Part shown: positions 44,061 through 56,399 of the stretch, one piece after another
How the letters are laid out: each line of letters opens with the position of its first letter
How positions within the stretch are numbered: position 1 is the stretch's first letter
Assembly: GCA_031002005.1 (NCBI GenBank)
Contig: CM061921.1
Span: 126,200,597-126,264,596, forward strand
Source: Vandiemenella viatica
Taxonomy: Eukaryota; Arthropoda; Insecta; Orthoptera; Morabidae
Reading direction: 5' to 3'
Length of the DNA stretch: 64,000 bases
Made by a program: the position numbers and the translations under genes
Notes under the pieces: model-generated
The model's database searches: none
What the model saw: only the letters and a program-made list of their open reading frames with translations
Told to the model about the DNA's origin: nothing

Positions 44061-45957
44061 CGCTACTATCATTCAGTTCTATTCAAGGGTATCAAACATG
44101 CAAACTTCCCGGACTTTGATTATTGTAAGCAGTACCTCACCTTCACCACATGTATCCCCCACTTTCTATTCCTGGAATTGTTTATCTCCAGTCTGAAATC
44201 ACTCTAATTACCTCAATTTCAATTAAGCATAAAGTCATAAACAAAATAACCATGAATAAATAAATAAATGAAATCACCATTTTTCCTAGGCTCTGTCAGC
44301 TACCAGTTACTCCAACATTATGAGAATTCCTGAAATTTATGATCATCTAGCAAAAGTATTTAGACCACTCTCTGACATAAAAACCACTTGAGTACATCTT
44401 GAATCATTGTGGTATCTTAATGGTTATCCACACCTGAAATATTCTGCAAGCACTATCATCACAATCAATTCCCTCTACATTCCAACAAGCCTTTTGCTCC
44501 TACTGGCACAAAAAAAAAAAAAAAAAAAAAAAAAATCCTTTAGGTGGTCATTACTCTGGTCATGGATTTGGCAAATAGATAGCCTATGGAGCATATTTCT
44601 AGCTAAATGTTCAAATATCTTTAACTTTTCATCCAAAGCCATAAATCTTATTTTCTACAACATTTTTCCACAGTATCCACACACTTTTATAATATCTTAG
44701 ATTTATCCTGCATATACTTTATCATTCCTCACATTTAGTGTTTTAGTGTTCTAAAATGCTTCCTGGATATACATGTTCAACCAAAGTGTGATGTTTCTCA
44801 ATCAGTCCTTTGCTGGTCTTGAATTTATAAAATAGACCCTTCATTGTAGGAATGGTTCTGTGTAGTCAATCTCAGAAATGTGATTCATTGTGCCACAAAC
44901 TCCTCCTCTGCCAGCCATATATGTTTCAGTAGACAGAAAATAATTAAGTACATCCTCAACCAAATGAAGCACAGTAATTGCTTCTCACTTATTGCCAACA
45001 AGGTATCTGAGCATATTATGTCGAAACTGGCTTATTGATATGTCTCAGCCTCTAATCATTCCACCCCTCTTGTGAACTTCATATTTGATAAACCACACAT
45101 TTATGTATTATGGTTACTTATAAAAATAATTTTAATTTTTTATTTTTCTATTTGTTTAATTTTTTTTATTATTTTTTTTTTTGCCTGCCCAAACTATCTT
45201 TCTTTATTGTCATACTTTTTAGTCTACTTCAAAATTTATTGCCCCTCCCTCTCACAAGATTTAGGGGCAGTCGCACAAATTTTTCTACAGTTGTTATAAA
45301 TAGATGATAAATGGTTACTGTTGACAAAATTGAAGTTTATGTTCATTTATTTGCTTATTGAACACATTTCGCCTTATTTGTAGAAACATTTTCAGAAGTT
45401 TTTTTATCTTTTCATTTACATTGGTTATCTCTATACTTTAATCCCAGGGTCAGGGATTTTAGCTTAGTTCTCGTACAGCATGTCATTGTACACTACCTAT
45501 CTGAAAATGATATTGTTCAATACAGTGTAGCAAAATATTTTCTAGTAAATACACAACAAGCAGAAAATATCCTATTGTACAAAGGTCAAAATCACTAATG
45601 CTGGGTTTAATGTGCAGATATAAATTAAAGTAAATTGAAAATGAAAAATCATTGTAAGTGCTTCTGCAAATTGACAGTAATCATTTAGCATAAATTTAAA
45701 ATTACTATCTGCACTTGAGAAAAATGTTCCAAAATATCCAGTTACTGTGCACTTATTTTTATCGCATTTTTGTTAACATTTATCTGGAAGATGACCCGGT
45801 ACAAATTAGTGTTTTTATGCAGTCCTATATTTTAAGTTTGTTCCTGTACAATATGAAAATTTAAATTGAGAGTTATATATATGTTAAGCAAAAGTATACT
45901 GTTAAAAGCTTTCATCAACAATCACTAAAGTATTATTATATATAGCAACTTAGTTAC
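44061..45957 (-). other. Probable GLDC intron, AT-rich, with a poly-A run
   Basis: No coding motif on either strand. A run of about 27 A lies at 44510-44536 and T-rich low-complexity DNA at 45120-45182. This stretch begins right after the donor site of the GLDC exon (in minus-strand direction) and so is intron if the exon is used. Confidence 0.5.
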
Positions 45958-46160
45958 CTGTTGCTAGAATTAGAGCAAGGTTATGAACACCCTGTGCAAT
46001 ATTTCGTAGACCTTGTGGACCGTGGTAAACTGCGTACATAGCAGCCATGTTCGCTAGCAGTGCTTGTGCTGTACATATGTTGCTTGTTGCTTTATCACGT
46101 CGTATATGCTGCTCACGAGTTTGCAATGCTAAACGGTATGCATCGTGGCCACTGGCATCC
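45958..46160 (-). CDS. GLDC: Glycine dehydrogenase (decarboxylating), internal exon
   Basis: One internal exon of the P protein of the mitochondrial glycine cleavage system, the pyridoxal-phosphate enzyme that decarboxylates glycine and passes the aminomethyl group to the H protein. On the minus strand TTTTTCAG precedes the exon and GTAACT follows it, and the 203 bases encode 67 whole codons with one base shared at each edge. [18 protein letters not shown] and [18 protein letters not shown] are almost invariant in animal P proteins; this lies in the N-terminal half, before the PLP-binding lysine. No stop or frameshift is present, and the composition is less AT-rich than its surroundings. Neighbouring exons were not found on either side. 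A retrocopy is unlikely because both splice sites are intact. Confidence 0.95.
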
Positions 46161-47575
46161 CTGAAAAATTATTTCCAATTATAATACAACAGATGTTTAC
46201 TAAAAGCTTAAAACTAGACGTTATATTGCTTGTATATATCTGACTCATATGACATGACTGGTTTGGCATGGAATATGACCAGCCAATCATAGACAAGTAT
46301 GATAACAATCCAATACATCATAGGCTATTTAATGAATAACAACAGCTGACACTTTCTCAATTCACATCACTTGCAGTTATTTCAACTTCTTTTTCATGCA
46401 ATATAAAATAGTTTTTATGTTTTGGCAGTAAAAAGAAATTTCTTATGTTATGTCACAGTTGCTCCCTTCACCCGGGATATGTCGAGCTAAGCAGTAGCCT
46501 TGAGCTGAATAATGTTTTGTGTGCATAAAGTGAACATTTAATGCCACATATAACATACACAACAGAGCTGCCTTAAAGAGTTACACCAGACAGCGGGCAC
46601 AAACAATATTATTTACCTACTGTATGTGTTTCTTTTTTTCAGTGTTTGGTTCAGTAACAGATTTGCATAAGTAAATTATGCATTCACTCCTAGTGTGAGC
46701 AGAAGATAGTATAAGAATTTTTCTGTTTCTTCTGAGTTTTCCTGTTTTGGATTCTCATTTTTGTATTCAGTTGTATCATAATCATGCACAATGGAGGTAT
46801 ATGATTTGATGGTTGGCCACACAGAATTTCAATATGTACCTTATTCTAGAATTGTGTATATGTAATCATACTACTGGAGGGGAAGTGTTTTCTCATTATA
46901 TTTATCTTTTTATTTTAGGAAATGATCAATTATCACAGTTGATTAGGGAAATAATGTAACATAACAGTGACCTTCCACCTGTGCAAGCAGCAATAAACCT
47001 GTACAGTAATACAGAGAATGTATTTACTAAGTTAGTTGTACTGAGTGGTACGGATGTTTCCACACATGTAGGTGAAGCGAGGGCATTATTGGCCATCTGT
47101 GATAGTGGTAACATGGGGTGAAGAATAGGTCATTTACTAGTTTAATTACTTGTAATAAATAGAACATTATCATTGTTGTTGACAGTTGAAGAACAATATT
47201 GGTTTTGTTTGTGACTGACTGTGTTGAGCTGTGTATACAAACTATCGATAGTAACCTACTTATTAATTTTACACCTTCAAAAACTGCAACTTTCGGATCA
47301 TGAACTTCCAATAGCTAACTACTAATTTTGATGGAACCAATTGAATTTCTGTGTGTGTGACTGTGTTGAGAAATAAACTAACAGTTAAACAGTATTACAG
47401 ATTCTGAACTTGTATGACTTCCCTGTGATAATTCTCCTAATACTACCAGTGGCTGACTGGTAAATCCACCTGCTGACTGTGGCATTATCCAACTTTGGAC
47501 AGTTTCACTTAACTACTAATTACTGATAACTAGTTAACTAAATACAACCAATTAGTTAACTCTCATTACACAATG
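46161..47575 (-). other. Probable GLDC intron, no other feature
   Basis: Upstream intron relative to the exon. AT-rich, with no coding similarity recognised. The frames near 46926-47311 on the minus strand look incidental. Confidence 0.45.
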
Positions 47576-47579
47576 CGAG

Positions 47580-48250
47580 AACTTCCAAACTGTAAATCAC
47601 CATGAACTGATGAACCAACAGCAGATACCATAAAAGCAATGGGAATGCAGTGGTTGTATATTGTTACAGAGGTAGCCTGGAAAGAAAGAAATTACCAGAA
47701 GTCTGGTAGAAGTGTCTCATAGTTCCAATTCATAAAAATCAAGATGTGTGGATTAAAAGGGAATCACACTGATGAGCTACTGCCTGAAAATATACAACAA
47801 ACTTATCCCATGTAAACTCAAATAAATAATAGACACCGCACTGATTCAGGTGAAGACCAACAGTTGAAGAAATTTTTTATATTCTGAAAGAGAGAGAAAT
47901 TAAGAATATGGTCAGGTTATTATAATTGCATTTATAGACGTAAAAAAATTATAAATTTATGAAGAAAGTGAGAATTGTATAAGGGTAAATAATAAAACTT
48001 GGACTGATTCCAGATAATGAGGGGAGTAAATCAAGGAAGTGTATTATTGTCTACTGTTTTGTTTAATGTGGTTTCAGAAAAATCCTTGCTGAAGCTCAGG
48101 AAAACAGAATTATGTTTTATGGTATACATAGGAGATGAGAAGGGAGGAGACAGAACAGAATCTGGAAAAAGAACTGAAAAACAGGTGATAGCAATGGGAA
48201 AAATATGGCTTGAGGTGGAATCTGTAAAAGACTACTATTAAAAAAGTATC
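47580..48250 (+). pseudogene. RTE-type LINE reverse transcriptase relic
   Basis: Plus-strand RT fragment. Early words TIKAMGMQWLY near 47628 and WKERNYQKS near 47680 are the RT start of RTE-like elements, followed by a decayed F-K block and IIIAFID near 47925. Then come RGVNQGSVLLSTVLFNVV near 48020 (RQGSVLSPLLFN box) and MVYIGDE near 48120 (MAYADD box with the aspartates altered). Multiple frame changes. It is in the same family as 2890-3730. Confidence 0.7.
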
Positions 48251-50785
48251 AAGAAACACTGAACCATAAAAGTAATAATTGTATAATTTGTGTCCCAGGA
48301 ATGTATTTGGTATATTGGTTGATTCCAAACTCTCCGAGTTTGCCATCTCAGCAAACCCCTCAATTTCTCTGTGTTCTGTGACCATGTTAGTACCAGAAAA
48401 TGATGGTTTTGGATTAGTAGTAAACATGAAATGAGGTCAATGTATTGTCTCTGAAGTTGCATAATATTTTCCTAAAACTATAGATTGTTACCAGCTCAAA
48501 ATATTATGAGATTTAGTTATTTATAGCACAGTAATGATGCTGCTGAAAACTAATTTTTCTGTTGTTTCAAACAGCTCTTTGTTCAGTGAATTATTTCATT
48601 CAAATCAAACTCTGACATTCATCCCAACTCTCAGACTACAGGTTTACTTTAGGAAATTCAGACACACAATAACAATCACAAGTCCAATTTTAAAAGTTGT
48701 TGAAATCTATTTATTTTGAATTACTGCCCAAAATTACATTACATCTCATGCTTTTTCTTTATGGTACCTGGACTTTGTTTCAGTTTTGATTGCCTACCAT
48801 GGCTGCTCCACTGCCCTGCCTCCTACAAGACACTCCAGCTTATTTCAAGAAAATTACTCAAACACTGGACATAGATTTGCTCCCTATTGTTTCTAGCACA
48901 TACACACTATGCCTCTGCCTGAAAAAACCTCTCCTTACACAGCCTAAAGCACATGACCGTATTTAGCTCCTAGATAAATTAACACACACCCAAATTTTGT
49001 CTAATTTTCCCTAAAATGCGATTCTTCCCTGCCATACTTTTATTCGAATACTGCATGTTAGAATTAAAAACTGAACATTTCCTTCCTGACATCTAAAAAA
49101 TGTATCATCAATTTTTTTTAAGTACTTTTTAAATCTTTTAATTTTTATATATATTTAGTACTTTTCCTGTAAATTAATTATAAATTTTCACTACTTGTCA
49201 TATAACATAAATTTTGTCACTGTATCACCAAAATTTGTTTAAAGAGTGTGAATCTAACTTTAATACAACAGCAAAATAAGTTTAGAATCACATTCTTGGA
49301 ATTTTCAAGCAACAAGTTGAAGTAAACAATGAAATTTGATCATAACATTTTCCATATAAAGGATTCAACTTATTTTCTAATAGAACATGCTACATTCATT
49401 TTCAGAGGTACCGGTACATTAAGTTATGACGATTAAAATGACGAATGACACTTAGTAGATATAAAATAGTACACACCATATATTTGATTTTGTAACTCAA
49501 TCAACCACATGTTCTGAATGTCAAAAATAAACAGTTAAATAATTCCTCAGCCCTCAGTTTTCAAGCTACCAAAAAGATTTATAGCTTAAAAGATGCTCCA
49601 AATTTTTAGTACATTATGTAAAAATTTGAAATCTGTGGGTAAAAGTAAAGCAACGTTTTTGTTGGATTTTGTAGAAAATTTATAGTTCCAAGGGAGAAAT
49701 TTAGTTTTCACATAGCATAATTTTGCTGAATGCATAGGGGGAAGTATATTTAAAATAAAGTAGATTTTTTTATGAGTATAAAGTTTTTTTTTTTATAAAA
49801 AAAAAAAAAAAAAACATGCAACACTCACTAATGGCCACAATAAGAGAATTAATTTTTTTTTTTTGTAATTCCAAGGTGATGGCTTCAGCTTGAAAGATTT
49901 GAGAGAATTTTAGGTGTCACTACTTAAATAATTTTTTATAGCTAAACTACTAAAGATAGGGAAAGTTTCATAAGGATTGATTTTGATGTTTAGTCAAAGG
50001 CCTGCCTCTCACAAAATTATTGGAAAAATAAGGTTAAATGAGCAAAAAATTCTTGGGGATGTTGGGAAAACCCCTAGGTTACCTATAAATAGACCCCAGA
50101 AAATCATGGTGAGGACATTTCTTGGAAAGCACTCATGAAGAGTGGTCACACGTGGCTTTACATCAGATTTGGCGTGGTGAGTAAACAGGCGCTAGGCTTG
50201 CATGTCAGTCATATTGGGCTGACTATAACAAAAGGTGCCGGAGTGGTCATACTCATGATGTAGTTAATTGGTAAATAGCTAGGGGTTTCTCAGGAGTTGT
50301 TTGTGGCTTGCATTATGGTTCATACCTGTAATTAAAGTTTATTTTTCAAAAAGCAGTATCGGTGCTGTAGACTGGTCATCAAGTGATGTAATTATTTTCA
50401 GAATTCGTAGCTTGAAATTTATTGGAAAGTCTACAGTAAACATTATTTCAATCCTTCCTTCTCCTGCTGAGGTTATCAGTTGAATGGCAACTGCATGACC
50501 AAATGACAATCCACTTTTGGGCCATGCAAATGGTCAAAGTTCAGTCGAAAGCTGTTATATACAAATCCCGTAACAGACTTAACCTTGACAAACTTTCCAT
50601 TCTCATTAAATTTTATAAACCACTTCATTTAACCCTTGAAACTGTCATTATTTATTAATCCCATATTAGATTAACAATACTTGCATCTTCTTATTTATTT
50701 ATGCAACTTTCTTTTCCCATATAACTTATCTTTAAAAAAAAAAAACACACACAAACAAAGAGAAATTATTATTAAAATCACCTCC
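48251..50785. other. No gene recognised; low-complexity runs
   Basis: AT-rich sequence probably within the GLDC intron. T and A runs face each other at 49785-49815 and 49854-49864. I see no RT motif, terminal repeat or RNA gene. Confidence 0.45.
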
Positions 50786-50789
50786 AAAC

Positions 50790-52180
50790 ATTGAAATTTG
50801 CTGCAGAATAGAGTAGCAATTGCTGGAGGGGTTTTCATACTGGTTGGCAAAGACCACTACAGCTCATTAGTGCTTATAGATCATGACCATGAGTTACTTA
50901 GAGTAGATTTCTGGGGTAATAAAAAAGAAAAAATCAGGGTGTTGGTTGCTTCCCACAGTGGAAGAATAATGATAAAGCAGTTGATGAGATACTAAATTCA
51001 TACACAGAATTCTGAAGGAATAGTAGAATGGTCATTACAGGTGGAGATTTAAATTTACCATTCAAATGTTAATGTTTCTGGTGTGAAAGGTTTGGCCGTC
51101 ATTATACCATTGCCGAGAGATTGCCCAAGTCCTTCCCATAACATTTTCATATCGCAATCTTCAGGGAGGCATGATATTCATATTCAGAGCTCAGAAGTGA
51201 TCATAGAATGTTCATGATTGATAGTGATTTGAACTTACCATGTGTCAACTGGTTAGGAAATAAGATTAATAACACAGGGGAACAAGATTTGCAAATATTT
51301 AATAAGGGAAGGAGGCTATATACAAGTTGTAGAGCAAAACACAAGGGAATAAAACATGTTGGATATCTTCCTAATAAAGCCAAATGATAACCTTGTTGGG
51401 TGTCAAGTAACTGAAGGAATGAGTGATCACGAAGCAGCTCTGATGGATAATAGAGGATTCAGTAAACCTGTGGCCAAAATTGAAGGGGGAAATAGGTGTC
51501 ATTATAATAATCAACATATTTCAAAATCAAACAGGTACTTCAGGGAAAGTTTCAGCAAATGAAAGGATGATACAAGTACAGTAAAGTCGAAGTAGGAAGA
51601 GTTCAAGGAGATAGTAAAAAGGGTAAATATTTATCAAAAAATAAATAAAGAAAAGTACAGAACCTACATAACACTATTGGGAGGTGAGGAATTACAAGAT
51701 GTTAGTGAAATGAAAACACCACAGAGTTAAGAGACAGCAAGAAAGTAGGGAACATTTAAAACAATGGAATTAATAATTAATAAGAGAAAAGAGAGAAGCT
51801 AAAGATGGGTATATGAAGATTATTACTGGTTCAGCATGGCCACTGAATAATGTATAAGGAAATTTCTATGGCTATGTTAGAAAACTGCAGTGAAAGAAAG
51901 GTATTCAGACAATTGTGGATAAGACTGGATAAGAAGTAACTGAGACTTTCAAAGTAGTAGAAATATTGAGTGACTGGTTTAATGACATCATTATTGACTA
52001 TCATCATGGGATAGGAGGGAATAAAACAGAGGAGTGTCACCATATAAGTAGCAGTGACAGAATTTCAGAATTTGAAATAGGTCATCAGAAAATTATGAAG
52101 GAACTAAGTTAACCGAAAAACCACAAAGAGATAATTGTAGTTAATATTACTACAGATATATTAAAGTTGATGGGACACAA
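50790..52180 (+). pseudogene. L-B LINE, endonuclease and linker
   Basis: Plus-strand relic of L-B ORF2. GGVFILVGKDHYS at 50825 is the GGGVFIAV block; GGDLNLP at 51042 and again DSDLNLPCVNWLGN at 51220 are two versions of the GDFNLP motif, separated by about 175 bases. Then FNKGRRLYTSC near 51300 and, in another frame, MSDHEAALM near 51420, the SDH endonuclease motif. The linker runs to ITTDILKLMGHN near 52175, where the element is cut. It resumes near 54136. Confidence 0.65.
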
Positions 52181-52455
52181 TAGACAGTTGACAGTTTTAC
52201 AACTGTAGTTTTACAAAGTCAATAAAAATTAATACTTCAATTAATTTCCAGATTTACATCATATTAGCTGCTATTTCAAAAACTGTTCAGCTTTATATAT
52301 ACAATTACGTATAAGTAACTAGCTGACCTAGCAATGATTTGCTATCGCTGATTGCTGGACTTTAGTACAAATATAGATTAAATGAACAAATTTGAAAGTT
52401 TATATTATGCTTTTAGTTAAAATTAGAAACTTACATATACACTATTATTTCTCTG

Positions 52456-52752
52456 AGCAGTCTGGTGGCTCAGTGGCTAAGCGTCTGACTGGAGATAAAA
52501 AGGTCCCAGGTTCAAATCCCTGTCTCGGCGGGGATTTTGAAAGGTGATTAACCCGACCTTCACCTCTGCCACAGCTTGCTGTGTAAAGTAAATACACCAG
52601 AACGCTTCCGTGGTTCAGATTCCACGTTAAACTGTAGGTCCCCTGTACCCGGCAGGATTGTCAAGTTAGGTTAAGGCAGCTGTGTTAGGGGCAGAATGTG
52701 CAGCCAATAAAAACCCTATCTCCAGGTCATTATGACTACACAGAATTATTTT
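52456..52752 (+). mobile_element. tRNA-derived SINE with perfect 13-bp duplication
   Basis: A 297-bp SINE flanked by TATTATTTCTCTG (52443-52455 and 52753-52765). The head has an A box (GTGGCTCAGTGG) and a B box (GGTTCAAATCC) at tRNA spacing; the body contains GTGGTTCAGATTCCACGTTA and the end has AATTATTTT. A second copy of the family is at 61970-62240. The perfect duplication points to a rather recent insertion. Confidence 0.9.
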
Positions 52753-53009
52753 TATTATTTCTCTGCTTTGAAACACACGAATTTTAATTACTGTTTCATT
52801 CATTTTCAAGTTCATTGAATATACATTGTATTGGTGATTCCATTCAGCATATACTAAAAAAATCCCTGGGTTTTCCTACACAGGAGTGCACAATATATAA
52901 ATGTCCATGAGGTAATTTTCCCCTTTATCAATATCCAATAATTTTACAGTAAAATATTCTGAAGAATGATAATTTTTTTTAATAAATTTAACACACATTT
53001 GCTGTCAAT

Positions 53010-53560
53010 AAAAATTTATTAACATAGCTCTGCTAATGTGATGTTTTTAAACACTCATTTAGTTCATCAGCTGATGTTAAATGTGAAACAAAAGGTAATG
53101 TCTGTCGAAAATCACCTGCTAATAATATTAGAGCACCACTTAGTGGCCATTCATTTCGATGTAAATCTTGCAATGTTCGATACAATACTTCCAAAAATTT
53201 TTCATGTGCCATTGCACATTCATCCAGTATTATTATATTACATTGCTGGAGTACTTTACTCATTCCCAATGTTTCTGAAAAGTTACAGATTGTTATTTGA
53301 CTGTTTTGTGATTCAATGGCAATTAATGTGCTGAATTTGATGTTCAGCAACCATCCAAAAGAGTCTGCACCATTCCAGATGAAGCGATTGCCAGAGCGAT
53401 ATTATATTGTGCATGTGCGATTGCCTTCAAAATAAGAAAGGGTTTTCCTGTGCCAGCAGGCTTAGACATACAACTAATTCTCCTTTTTAGTGATTGATGG
53501 ATTCTTTCTATGTGTCAGATTGAGGATTTCAACAGCTTCAAACCTTCTCCTGGAAATGTG
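53010..53560 (-). pseudogene. Helitron-type (Pif1-like) helicase fragment
   Basis: Minus-strand relic of the helicase domain of a Helitron Rep-helicase. NIIILDECAMAHEKFLEVLY near 53240 is the Walker B block (DE), followed by LQDLHRNEWPLSGALILLAG and DFRQTLPFV near 53095, both strongly typical of Helitron and Pif1-like helicases. Upstream words near 53480-53360 (PAGTGKP-like, then ALAQSSSGMV-like, decayed) correspond to the Walker A side. The frame is open from 53350 to 53033 but broken above. Rep and the rest of the helicase are absent. Confidence 0.85.
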
Positions 53561-53630
53561 GACCATTTCACAAATAACTGCCCATCAATCAATACAATAC
53601 TTTTTTAGTCTATAGTGGACACATGTGCAA

Positions 53631-53695
53631 ACATTGTCTTTTATTATTATTATTATTATTTGCAATAATAATAATAAAAAAAACATTGTCTTTTA
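53631..53695. repeat. (TTA)n/(TAA)n foldback between 13-bp direct repeats
   Basis: ACATTGTCTTTTA occurs at 53631-53643 and again at 53683-53695. Between them TTA repeats are followed by TGCAA and TAA repeats, which can form a hairpin. Confidence 0.7.
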
Positions 53696-54135
53696 TATAT
53701 ATAGTTAGATTTTTTATTACATTCTTAAACATATTAATTGAAAGTAATTTTATCCTGTATGGTATGGCATTAGAAAGCATAATTGATACATAGTAAAAAA
53801 AATTTGAGTGCAACTGTATTTACAACTGAAGAAATATATGTTTTCTCTATCCCTGGTAATGTAAGTATGATTCACACCTCACACTTCATATTTCTCACTC
53901 TCCTTAATATAAATTAATCACTAACAGATAAATACAGCTGGTAAAGTCATTATGCCAAGATGAAGAAACATATGCTTACAGTGACTGTGAAAGGGCAGGT
54001 TACCAACAATTCTCACTGGTTGTTTTTTTTTTTTTTTTGTATCGAAGTCTGAATAACCTTAGAGCAGGAAACTGATGTATACACAGTATTGCCACATATA
54101 GTAAATGAGTATGAATTTGAGCCTAATATACTATT

Positions 54136-55735
54136 TTCAAACCATCTTACCTTGAAACATTATTTACAATGAGTCTGGAGTCGTGCTGCTTACCAGAAGA
54201 TTGGAAAAGTGTAATAGTGGAGAGGGGTGACATATAGGGGCAGAAATTATAGGTCAATTTGTTTGACTTCAGCGGTAGATAAATTAATGGAGAGATTGAT
54301 ATGTAACCACATCATAAATGTCTGTGAGGAAAGAAAGTGGTTTTCAAATTAGACATGGATATTTATGTGAATCTCAGTTGGTCAGCCATATGCAAGCTAT
54401 TTCTGATGAATTGAATAAAGGAGCAAAAGTTGATGGTGTAGCACTAGAACTTTTTAAGGCATTTGATAGAGTGAGCCACAAAATGGTTTTAAGTAAGTTG
54501 AAAGGTTTTGGAGTGGATAAAAGAGTGACTTGCTGTGTGGAGAAATTCCTAAAAGGCAGAAAGCATAACATTAGAATAGGAAATGTGGTATCAAAAGAGG
54601 TGACACTGAAAATGGCAGTGTCACAGGGTAGTGTGTTGGGACCATTGCCATTCATCATATTAATGAATGATTGTGTTGATGGATTACAGTCAGAATTTAG
54701 GTTGTTTGCAGACAACACAATGGTATATAATAGGATCAAAATCGGAGATGACTGAAGGACTGGATGGTCACATGGAATGAAGATAAATCCCAAGAAGAGT
54801 TAGCTCGTTATGTAGACAGATATAAAACAAAGGTTTATTTTTGATAACAGGGTGTGGACAGAATTATTTGTTGAAGGAAGTTTGTTGTTGGCATAATATT
54901 TGATAATTAACTCAATTTGGCAGGACTTATTGGACAGGAGGTAGGAAAAGGTTATAAATCCTTCATTTACTGGAGAGAATGGTGATAGGATGTACACACT
55001 TTGACAATAAATTTGGCCACCGCTGAAAAATTCTATCATTCTTATTTTGCATAATCTGACATCAATGTCATCCTAAAAAAAAACAGTAACGCATTACTGG
55101 CTTGCCAGTATTACATTATTGTTTCCTGGGATGACATTGATGTCAGATTTTGTAAAATAAGAGTGATAGAATATTTTTCAGTGGTGGCCAAATTTATTGT
55201 CACAGTGTGTACCATAGAAGTGAGGGGAATGGATTATGAAACTTTGATCAGACATTTGCTTGAATATTGTGGTGTACTTTGGGACACAAATTTTGTTTTT
55301 CAAATGCAGGAGTGGGGGCCTTCATAGAAAAGCAGTTAGATATGTTTGTGGAAATTTCCCCAGGACTCAAGAGATACATTGGGAGTCATTAGAAAACAGG
55401 AGGAGGGTAAAGAGAGTGCTGGGAATGTACAAGGCAGATGTTGGGAATGAACTTGTATGGATATTGGTCAGATAATTAGGAGTAGTACAAGGAAAGGAAA
55501 AGATTACCATGGGCACAAGCTGGCAATCGATTTTGTGAACTAGGGAGTAGGAAAATTTTCTTTTGTCAGTAAGGGAGTCAGGGAATAGAATAAATCAACA
55601 AGTGAAGTTATGAATAATTTACAAAAAAAATGCCAACTGAATTTAAAGCTAAGATTTGTAAATGACAAAAGTATATAGGTAGAGCATTTTGAAGTTGCCA
55701 CTGGAGCATGCAGTACATCACAAATCAATTCAATT
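54136..55735 (+). pseudogene. L-B LINE, reverse transcriptase and C-terminus
   Basis: Continuation of the L-B ORF from 52180. SLESCCLPEDWKS at 54170, then a long open frame (54318-54755) with GFQIRHGYLCESQLVSHM, ALELFKAFDRVSHKMVLSKL (SKAFD box), VSQGSVLGPLPFIILMND and LFADNTMVY (FADD box with one D to N). After a stop, a MITE interrupts at 54995. The C-terminus resumes with a decayed YETLIRHLLEYCGVLWDTN near 55240, VRYVCGNFPRTQ near 55340 and RRRVKRVLGMYKADVG near 55400. Altered FADD and stops make it inactive. Confidence 0.8.
54995..55209. mobile_element. palindromic Tc1-type MITE
   Basis: A 215-bp element between TA dinucleotides (54993-54994, 55210-55211). Ends are CACACTTTGACAATAAATTT and the inverse of CACACTGTGACAATAAATTT; the arms of about 85 bp pair almost fully around a small centre. 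Its ends resemble Tc1-like termini. It splits the L-B C-terminus, which reads on both sides. Confidence 0.85.
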
Positions 55736-56399
55736 CATACAGGATGATCCTGGGAGCGAGGATATATAAGGCAGAGATCAGCTGCTCTCTAGGCAGACAA
55801 CAAGTAGTTTTTGAACATTACAGGTGCAACGTTTGTTGCTGGCGTTGAGGTATAATCAGAAGCTATGGGACTTTGAAAATTTTCTGATGAAACAGATTCA
55901 GTCATGGAATACTTTGTTATCTTATCTCACTTAGAAATAATTTCAGTGATTTCTTTTCTGTACTTAGAGAAATTCTGAAGTATCATGAGAACTGTTACCT
56001 AATCCATAAATAAATTAAAAAGGTGCTTACTTTTAAACACTTAGATGCAATGACTTGTAATTTGAGTGTACCATTTCTTGAAAGATAGCCTGTTTCTTCA
56101 TAGTATTGATTCCAATAAACATTATCATAACCTCAGGGTAATTTCTGATATTAGAAAAGTATTAAAGCATCTAAGAACATTTAGTGACCTGAATATTTTT
56201 TAATTTTGTTATTCAAACATCCTTGCAACATAATTTAGAAGAATGTTTTGAAATCCCCATCTTTTGAACTGGTGACTGAATCATAGAAAGAGTTCTCTGA
56301 AAAAGTAAAGCATTTTAGAAGTTATCTGAGTAACAAAGTAATAGTTTTGAGCAAAATGACCATTTTGTATCAAATCACAACACCATAAATTATGCAAAA
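55736..56399. other. Unassigned; TATA-containing patch at 55745-55830
   Basis: GGATATATAAGGCAGAGATC at 55760-55779 followed by GC-richer DNA resembles a promoter or LTR fragment. No ends were found. The rest is AT-rich and empty. Confidence 0.35.

Larger units (their letters stand above)
52181..54135 (-). mobile_element. insert splitting L-B; candidate Helitron-derived block
   Basis: This 1.95-kb block separates two adjacent parts of an L-B LINE: LKLMGHN before, TMSLESCCLPEDW after. The unsplit copy at 56400 shows these are neighbours. The block holds a minus-strand Helitron-type helicase piece (53010-53560) and a SINE. Near its low-coordinate end is a palindrome (CAGTTTTACAACTG at 52186-52199), as Helitrons have near their 3' end. 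A clean TC...CTRR pair was not found, so Helitron origin of the whole block is only inferred. Confidence 0.4.

Noticed and set aside
44407..44700. Open frame with a lysine run
   Set aside because: The lysines come from a poly-A run; no conserved motif on either side.
45072..45307. Hydrophobic open frames suggesting a membrane protein
   Set aside because: T-rich low-complexity DNA gives F, L and I codons by composition alone.
52466..52535. A tRNA gene at the head of the SINE
   Set aside because: It is followed by the SINE body and flanked by a 13-bp target duplication that encloses the whole unit.
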